From Ustilaginoidea virens (lineage: Eukaryota; Ascomycota; Sordariomycetes; Hypocreales; Clavicipitaceae), in contig NC_057316.1 of the NCBI RefSeq assembly GCF_000687475.1, forward strand, positions 2,604,001 through 2,668,000: a stretch of 64,000 nt of DNA, written 5' to 3'. Each line of letters starts with the position of its first letter. Within the stretch, counting starts at the first letter, position 1. Made by a program: the position numbers and the translations under genes. Below, piece by piece: positions 58,260-64,000 of the stretch. Below the pieces are notes generated by a model that saw nothing but the letters and a program-made list of their open reading frames with translations, was not told the origin of the DNA and did not search any database.

Positions 58260-59288
58260 GCATAGTGATGATGCCGAATGTGAGCATCATCAACAGCACC
58301 ACCATCACCACCACCACCACCACCACCACCACCACCATCGCCACGATCACAACCACAACTATGGTCATGACTATGTAGACGACATTGATGACGAGGATGC
58401 TGACGATGACGAATCGTACGGCGATGGACCGTTGACTGGCCTCCTCACCGAAGTCCCCAACATACTGGATCCCAAACAGATTGAAGCTCTGCACATGATT
58501 GTAAAGTCATGCATTCTGGATAACGCCGGCTCCGGGCTGACGCGCGCCGGGGAAAACCTGCAGAAAACACGATGCAGGATGTTTCTCGCCCTGGAGTGCG
58601 GCAAGAGCCTGCTGAGGGAACTCCTCGTCTTCATAGCCGTGTGGGACAAGGACGAGCAATCGTTAATTTTCCAAGTCACGACTCAAATCGTCGAGGCTCT
58701 TCACCACAGCGCCTTGATTCCGTATGCCTGGAACTCGCTCCGCATCCCCAAGGACATCATGTCGCCAGCCCAGACCGTTCTCTTGCGGCTGGTCAGCCAC
58801 ATGTTCCGCGCCAGAGGGAGTACCGGCAGCAACAATGGCCTTCCATCCTCGGCAGCTGCCCAAGAGCAAAGCGCGAGCGGCAGAGCCCACGGCGGCAACG
58901 CAAGCGTCAGCAACAGCAGCACCGCGTCTCCGGAAAAGGACTCGTCCCGAGACGTCAAGCTCGTTCACTTCTTTTACAGCTTTTTCCGCACCCGGATCGT
59001 GCCAGAATGTGCTGCCCTCATGCATCTGCAGGCTCAGATCCGCGAGGAAAAGGGCGATCCGGCGGAGTTCCCGGTTGACAGCTGGGACATGGAGCGAGCC
59101 AAGGATGGCCTGGCCCAATATCTGGACTTTCTCACGACTGTAGCCGAAATCCCCGACACGCGTTGCCAGCTGATTGAATGGGAGGTTGTGTACGACCTCG
59201 TCACCATTCTGAGCGGCCTGGAGGCAGGCGTTGCCAAAAAGCCTCTTGTAGAACTACCTAGGCGATCGCCACCAAAACCAGAAACAGC

Positions 59289-59328
<40 letters not shown>

Positions 59329-59958
59329 GGCACCGGCAGCGGCGGCAGCGGCAGCGGCAGCGGCAGCAATCCAATGATTGAGCGTCCCTACGCCACGGAG
59401 ACTATCAGCCCGTCGCCTTCTTCCCCTCCGCCACCAATCCAAGACGCCGCACACAAATTCCCCTGGCCCGGTGTCAAGGGGCAAATCTTCACCATCCTTG
59501 CAACGCTTCTGCAGCCGCCGGCGGGTCAGAGCAGCCCCGGCAACGCCCTCGTCCAGACCCAAATGGTGAAGCACAACGGCATAGTCCCACTGCTCAACAG
59601 CTGCGCCTACGACGACCACAATCCCTTCGCCAAGGAGCGCGTCACGATCTGCCTCAAGTGGCTACTGGACGGGTGCGAGGCGGCCAACAACTTCTTCCGG
59701 GAGCTGGTCAGCATGACACCGCAGCCGAGTCTGAAGCCGCCCCCGCCTGGCGGAGCTACGGTGTCGACGCTGAAAATCGACGGGATCGACGGCGACGTCA
59801 AGGTGCAGGTGCGGTCGAGCACGGCCCCGCCCGAGGGACGCAAGGAAGCCGGGGATGCGGGTGGGCATCAGGATTTCTTGCAAAAGGCAGCCGAGATGAG
59901 CTTGAGCTCGGCGCCTGCTACAGCACGAGGCAGTCTGGAGGACGATTTTATGGCATAG
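56605..59958 (+). CDS. CTR86: Ataxin-10 / copper transport protein 86 homologue with His-Asp-rich insertion
   Basis: Three predicted exons: 56,605-56,816, 56,906-57,300 and 57,479-59,958 (1,028 aa). The C-terminal region at about residues 862-945 (FPWPGVKGQIFTILATLL, then HNGIVPLLNSCAYDDHNPFAKE) matches the ataxin-10 domain (PF09759 type), an armadillo-like fold; the yeast member is CTR86/YCR054C. The cellular role in fungi is unsettled. Odd features: residues about 411-503 form a His/Asp/Glu-rich tract with Cys pairs (HCPECFEC, repeated HDHDHD, 14 consecutive His), and residues about 805-830 are (SN)n then (GS)n, both probably disordered. Intron 1 (89 bp) joins RTS-R to EALSRNV; intron 2 (178 bp, with a 40-base T run) joins TEL to YKKLLV. 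Yeast and animal homologues are much shorter. Confidence 0.88.
57301..57478 (+). other. Intron 2 of the ataxin-10 homologue with long pyrimidine/T tract
   Basis: Donor GTGAGT at 57,301; acceptor CTAG at 57,475-57,478, with a likely branch site GCTGAC near 57,461. It includes (CT)n at about 57,389-57,406 and a run of about 40 T ending at 57,450. Frame continuity (TEL-Y-KKLLV) supports the boundaries. Confidence 0.75.
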
Positions 59959-60032
59959 GTGGGGGGGGGGGGGGGGCTGGCGACGGCTTGAACGCGCCTG
60001 CTTTGGGTTTTCCTTCCATTTTCCCCCCCTTC
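59959..60032. other. 3' flank of the ataxin-10 homologue
   Basis: A run of G immediately after the stop codon (about 59,960-59,977) and pyrimidine-rich sequence; presumably 3'UTR. No polyadenylation signal stands out. Confidence 0.5.
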
Positions 60033-60262
60033 ATTATATTATCAGTATTAGTATTAAACGACAGCAAAGGGCTGCATATAGCCCCCTTTCTGGAACCTCT
60101 GCTGCTGATTCTGGAAAGGAAAAACCCGAGTGTTGGGGGGGAAGCCTTTCTTACCATGCTTATTTCTACTATATTCTCCATGTATATGCGACTAATTATA
60201 ATAGGAATAAGTCTAGTGGGAAAGGGTTTCCCCCCAGCCACGGGGGGGTCAAGTCAGTAAAA
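60033..60262 (-). mobile_element. Relic of a LINE 3' end (un-RIPed)
   Basis: The same layout as the ends of LINE1 and LINE2: an AT-rich tail-like start (TATTATCAGTATTAGTATTA, about 60,037-60,056), then three stem-loops. First, AAAGGG (60,066-60,071) with CCCTTT (60,084-60,089). Second, GAAAGG (60,114-60,119) with CCTTTC (60,145-60,150) around CCCG (60,125-60,128) with TGGG (60,134-60,137), loop AGTGT. Third, GTGG (60,216-60,219) with CCAC (60,238-60,241) around GGGAAA/TTTCCC. The short stretch AACCCGAGTG is shared with LINE1. I see no TSD, so the limits are approximate. Confidence 0.6.
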
Positions 60263-60624
60263 GTACTAGACAAGTCTATATATGGCACCCTAGTGTAATT
60301 TTAATGATAACACTGTTCTATAGCATAGGTATTATGCTTTTTCTTCTCCCCCTTTTTCTCTTTTTTTTTTTGCAACTCGCCGGAAATGATATGCGCTTGT
60401 TGTCAACAGCCGCAGCCTCAATTCTGGAAAGAGCCAAGTCCCCGGTGTGGACAGTTCAGAATCGTCCGTCTGCTCACAATCAGTCAGAACTAGTATACAC
60501 GGAGGGGTTCAGCCGATGCGTCGTAGTAAAAAGGTGACGCGAACCCAACAGTATTTATATCCAAATCAGAGAAAAGGGATTCCCGATGTTACATGTTGCG
60601 CGTGCAGATACCGGCAGGATGTCC

Positions 60625-60656
<32 letters not shown>

Positions 60657-60992
60657 ACAGCAGCAAGAGTAGATGTAGATGGTACAGATGGTGTGAGAAG
60701 TGCTTTTCATTTCGCCTTTAGAATCCCAAGCGCGCGCGCAACCAACCAATCTTGCAGCGACAGCCAGCACCTGCTGTGTAGCTCCAAGTCCAGAGTCAAA
60801 GGGGGAACGCAGACGCGGCTCACTGCGTCCAAGCCGCGAACCATCTCCCCCTCTTGTTCTGTCCCGAGTTGCTTCTTCTTCTTCTTCTTCTTTCTTTTTT
60901 TTCTTGATCAAGTCTCTCTTTCATTTGCTTTTGTTGTTTCTTGATGTTTTTTTTTGTGTAGAGTATTTTGCTAGGCGCCAGTTTTGTTCCGT
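60263..60992. other. Intergenic region between the ataxin-10 homologue and RIB3
   Basis: No gene recognised. It includes a (CCAGAA)n hexamer array (about 60,628-60,655) and pyrimidine runs (CTT)n/T at about 60,868-60,902 and 60,945-60,955. ORFs reading through these (up to 229 codons) run across the RIB3 coding strand or microsatellites and are not supported. Confidence 0.6.
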
Positions 60993-61812
60993 TTATGCAC
61001 CATTGAGCTCAATCTTGCCCTCTGTCTTCTCGACATGTGCGACAAGATCCGCAATAGTGCAAACCTTGAGTCCCCACTTTCTGGCAAAGGCGATATTTGC
61101 CTCGCCCCTCATCATGCCCGCGCGAGTAATGAGGGCCTGGCCAGGCGTCGGCTCGCCGTCCTCGACGAGCTCAGCAATGGCAGCGGCGGGATTTTTACCA
61201 GCCAGGCGGCAGAACTCAACGGCAGCCTCGGTATGCCCAACCCGCTGGCGGACTCCGCCGGGAGCAGCGCGCAACGGTAGGATGTGGCCGGGGCGGATGA
61301 AGCTGGCAGCGGTGGATCGCGGATCGGCGAGGAAGCGACAGCAGAGGGCTCGGTCGTGGGCGCTAATGCCGGTGGTGACGGAGTCGTGAGCGGCATCCAC
61401 GGAGACGGTGTAGGCCGTGCCGCGGGCATCTTGGCTCGCGGACACCATGACGGGCAGCTCGAGAGCGTCGGCGCGGGAGGGCATGATGGGCGCGCAGATG
61501 AGGCCGGAAGAGTAGCGAACCATCCAGGCCATCTGCTCGGTGGTGACGTCCTCGGCGGCAATGATCAAGTCGGCTTCATTTTCGCGGCCGGGATCGTCCA
61601 GAACGAGGATGAACTCGCCTCGGCCTGGGGAAGGGGGGAAAGGTAAAGGGGAAAAAAGAGAGACTGGTCAACTTTGTCCGCATGAGACATCAGAGGAGAG
61701 AAGAAGGGGGAAGTAGAGAAAGAATGGGCAGGTGTGGGATTTACGTACGAAAGGCTTCGATGGTGTCAGGGATCGAGTCGAATTGACTGGCGGGTATGGT
61801 GGACGCTGGCAT
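60993..61812 (-). CDS. RIB3: 3,4-dihydroxy-2-butanone 4-phosphate synthase
   Basis: Two predicted exons, 61,812-61,749 and 61,624-60,993 (231 aa), with a 124-bp intron (GTACGT/CCCAG) joining IEAF-R to RGEFILVLDD. The enzyme converts ribulose 5-phosphate into formate and the four-carbon unit for lumazine in riboflavin synthesis; it is a cytosolic Mg-dependent dimer. Seen in the sequence: the acidic loop RENEAD (residues 35-40), SGLICAP (61-67), TGISAHDRA, RPGHILPLRA and RVGHTEAAVEF, all family signatures, and a C-terminus ending GKIELNGA. Length fits fungal RIB3; no GTP cyclohydrolase II domain is fused. The start at 61,812 is the Met that gives MPASTIPASQFDSI. Divergent from COQ3, 987 bases apart. 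Confidence 0.95.
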
Positions 61813-62799
61813 GATTCGGCTTGGATTTCGGGGTGCTGACAAGGGTTAAAACACGCGATGTTCTTCTCGGCTTGCGGGCTGGCAACGAGGGTTTGGCTCC
61901 CGAACCGCGGGTTCTGAAGGCAACAAGTCCAGAGGCCGAGGGAAGGGAATGCAGATAGTCTAAGTCAGAGAGGCTGCTCGCGACTTGAAGCTCGAGGTGC
62001 TTGTTTCTCTTTGTCCTCGCCTTGCTGAGATGGCAGTCTGTCTGTCTTCTGAGACTTGAAGGTGCCCAGAGCGACTGACTCCCTCTGGAACGACGTATCG
62101 GTATGCCGGGGGGGTACGAAGTCGTCGCGGTCGTCGCGGTCGTCGTAATCGGTGCGGCTGTGTGGAAAGGGAATGGCAAAGGCTCAAGAGGGAGGTAGGG
62201 AGTCGCCAGAAGTTGAGGATTGGACAGATCCAGGAAGGACTGGATGAGGATTGCGGGAGAGAAGTCAGTTGCGCTCGCCTTCCTGATGCAGACATAGTCG
62301 TAGGACTGACTTGCTGACGGCGGGGTTGTGGATTGGCGGGTACGAAGCTAAAAACATTATTATACGTACATACCTTAGGTACATATGTACTACACGAGGC
62401 CGCCACGAGCCATGATGGCAGGGCGGCACCGGCAGGGCAGGCACAGGCAGGGCGGGGTGCTCCTGCCCTCTTGTTGCCGCGGCTAGCCTAGCCTCGAATC
62501 CGAATCCCACCGTTGGCATTTGACATTCAACAGGCAGGGGGAGGACACAAGCACCTGCCAAAGTCGAGGGAAAGTGGGGCCGATCAGGTGATGAATCCGG
62601 GTGGAATAACTTGAATTGCTGGGTGGATAATGGGAAGCCTAGCAAAACGCCATAAAAAATCCGGGAAAAAACCAAAGAAACCCCCCCAGCGTCACCGTGC
62701 CGGACGCGCTATGCCGACTCCTTTCCAAGGTCCTACCAGCTCTACCAAGACAGGCTGGGCTCGCGGCACCGCTCTCCCATCGCCCCAAGAGCAAAAAGA
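61813..62799. promoter_or_regulatory. Intergenic promoter region, RIB3 / COQ3
   Basis: 987 bases between divergent start codons. It has a (CGTCGT)-rich stretch (about 62,123-62,150), short palindromic TACGTACATACCTTAGGTACATATGTAC-like sequence (62,362-62,390), and GGCAGGGC repeats (about 62,410-62,455). No conserved protein is encoded; minus-strand ORFs (61,766-62,179; 61,960-62,406) have no recognisable features. No riboswitch-like fold was identified upstream of RIB3. Confidence 0.55.
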
Positions 62800-63687
62800 A
62801 TGCTGCCCCATCCAAGGACAGCCTGTCGCTGTCGCGCCTTGGCATCGTCAAGCACAAGCCGGCCTGGCTGGGTGGCTGCTTCGCCGACGCAAAGCCGCCG
62901 GGGCCCGCCGATCCGCCGCTCCCGCTCGACGTTTTCTTCCGTCAACCCCCAGGAGGTCTCGCACTTCAATGCCCTCGCCTCCGAGTGGTGGGATCCGCAC
63001 GGGTCCTCCAGGCTCCTGCACCTGATGAATCCCGTCAGGCAAGACTTCATCCGCGGCTGCCTGCAGTCCCAGCCCGAGACCCGCGCCTCCAACCTGCGCG
63101 ACGCCTCCCTCACCTACCTCGACGTCGGCTGCGGAGGCGGCATCTTTGCCGAAAGCGCCGCGCGGCTGCCCACGACAAGGACGGTGACGGCCATCGACCC
63201 GAGCCCCTCCGTCCTGGCCGTGGCGAGAGCCCACGCGAACAAGGACCCGTCGCTGCGCGGCAAGCTCCTGTACAGACAGAGCTCCATCGAGCAGCTGCCG
63301 GTTCCCCAGCGTGACGGCGACCGGTACGACCTCGTCAGCTTGTTCGAGGTGATTGAGCACGTGGACGAGCCGGGCCCGTTCCTGCAAAGGATTCAGCCCT
63401 TCGTCAAGCCCGGCGGCTGGCTGGTCATGAGCACCATTGCCAGGACGTGGACGAGCTGGCTCACGACCAACCTGGTGGCCGAGCATCTTTTGCGAATCGT
63501 TCCCCCGGGAACCCACGACTGGAACAAGTACATCAACCAGGAGGAACTGCGGCGGTTCTTCCTGGGCAAGGGCTGGGATAGCCCCAGAGTCATGGGCGTC
63601 ATGTACATTCCCGGGCTGGGCTGGCGCGAGGTTCGCGGAGGCGAAAAGGTTGGCAACTACTTTTTTGCCGTGAGACGGAGCAACTAG
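62800..63687 (+). CDS. COQ3: Ubiquinone biosynthesis O-methyltransferase, mitochondrial
   Basis: One exon, 295 aa. It performs the two SAM-dependent O-methylations in coenzyme Q synthesis, on the matrix side of the mitochondrial inner membrane in the CoQ complex. Residues 1-45 are Arg/Ser/Ala-rich without acids, a transit-peptide pattern. The family block SSVNPQEVSHFNALASEWWDPHGSS starts at about residue 46. SAM motif I is YLDVGCGGG (106-114), the ribose-binding acid region is TAIDPSP (130-136), and motif II/III are FEVIEHV and VKPGGWLVMSTI. The C-terminus (WNKYINQEELRRFF) is typical of COQ3. The start at 62,800 is the first in-frame Met and yields a normal leader. Confidence 0.95.
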   Translation: MLPHPRTACRCRALASSSTSRPGWVAASPTQSRRGPPIRRSRSTFSSVNPQEVSHFNALASEWWDPHGSSRLLHLMNPVRQDFIRGCLQSQPETRASNLRDASLTYLDVGCGGGIFAESAARLPTTRTVTAIDPSPSVLAVARAHANKDPSLRGKLLYRQSSIEQLPVPQRDGDRYDLVSLFEVIEHVDEPGPFLQRIQPFVKPGGWLVMSTIARTWTSWLTTNLVAEHLLRIVPPGTHDWNKYINQEELRRFFLGKGWDSPRVMGVMYIPGLGWREVRGGEKVGNYFFAVRRSN

Positions 63688-64000
63688 GTCTTTTTTTCCT
63701 TCCTTCTTTCTTTCTTTCTTTTTCTTTTTTCTTCCTTTTTTTCTTTTTTTGCCCGCTTTCCTTATGGCCAGTCGGTCCGGTGTCTGGTGTATATTATATC
63801 CCCATATATGTATTATGTATATATTTCTTTTCATCAACCCATATCAAGCCGGCTGCATACATGTACATACCTAGGGGGGAAGAAGAAGATCAAAGACCAA
63901 GCTCAGTACCCCGTGGCATGCAGTCCAACAGTATTGCGCTGCACTGCTGCATCCCGCCGCCGGTCCTGACGCTGGTGGTAATGTCAAGTTGACCAAACGT
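63688..64000. other. 3' flank of COQ3
   Basis: A long T/C microsatellite (TTCC/TTTC, about 63,690-63,750) and AT-rich sequence (TATATTATATCCCCATATATG, near 63,790), probably the 3'UTR and terminator zone of COQ3. No further gene is visible before the window ends. Confidence 0.5.

Noticed and set aside
58099..58494. 131-codon minus-strand hydrophobic ORF resembling a membrane protein
   Set aside because: The Val/Met runs are the reverse complement of the His/Asp codon repeats of the ataxin-10 homologue.
60700..61389. 229-codon plus-strand ORF
   Set aside because: It reads across a pyrimidine microsatellite and antisense to RIB3.
62848..63837. 329-codon minus-strand ORF opposite COQ3
   Set aside because: It is fully antisense to a clear COQ3 gene and extends into a microsatellite (poly-Lys); no family features.
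53831..64000. Biosynthetic or functional gene cluster
   Set aside because: MTAP, the ataxin-10 homologue, RIB3 and COQ3 belong to unrelated housekeeping processes.

Overview
The window looks like a chromosome segment of a filamentous ascomycete (Pezizomycotina, probably Sordariomycetes; the class is an inference). The last 10 kb has GC-rich genes with short GT-AG introns and CT-rich leaders. The first 53.8 kb is AT/TpA-rich repeat DNA in which Gln and Trp codons have become stops and duplicate copies differ almost only by transitions, the mark of repeat-induced point mutation (RIP).

Bases 1-53,830 are one nest of retrotransposons whose order can be read from target-site duplications (TSDs). 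The outermost unit is a plus-strand Gypsy-type element (here 'G'), seen in pieces at about 250-506, 14,676-14,850, 17,668-18,415 and 48,273-53,297. Into G went: (i) a Gypsy element 'E' (507-14,675, plus, 241-bp LTRs, TSD ctata), itself hit by a 6.8-kb Tad1-like LINE 'LINE1' (1,514-8,332, minus, 13-bp TSD); (ii) a 5'-truncated LINE 'LINE2' (14,851-17,667, minus, 18-bp TSD); (iii) a Copia element 'A' (18,416-48,272, minus, 726-bp LTRs, TSD ataaa). A contains a second Copia of the same family, 'B' (21,118-43,425, minus). B contains a third Copia of another family, 'C' (23,692-38,383, plus, 765-bp LTRs, TSD gcttg). C contains 'D' (26,779-34,106, minus, 242-bp LTRs, TSD actaa), a sister copy of E. 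A 433-bp un-RIPed LINE end with a 17-bp TSD sits near the right edge (53,315-53,747). All transposon genes carry many RIP-type stops and none looks able to make a full protein; C is the best preserved.

Bases 53,830-64,000 are euchromatic, with four conserved housekeeping genes in two divergent pairs: MTAP (methylthioadenosine phosphorylase, minus) with an ataxin-10/CTR86 homologue (plus), and RIB3 (riboflavin pathway, minus) with COQ3 (ubiquinone methyltransferase, plus). They serve unrelated pathways (methionine salvage, an armadillo-like scaffold, riboflavin, coenzyme Q), so the clustering is ordinary synteny and not a pathway cluster. All exon boundaries given here are my own splice predictions, supported by reading frame and family motifs.

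Main points for a second look: three stem-loops at the LINE 3' end that keep their pairing while changing sequence in LINE1, LINE2 and a relic beside the ataxin-10 gene; a conserved 155-codon ORF after pol in both D and E; a plus-strand gene-like segment inside the 3' part of LINE1; half-tRNA initiator-Met primer sites in all three Copia elements; and a His/Asp/Cys-rich insertion in the ataxin-10 homologue. No tRNA, rRNA or CRISPR array was recognised.
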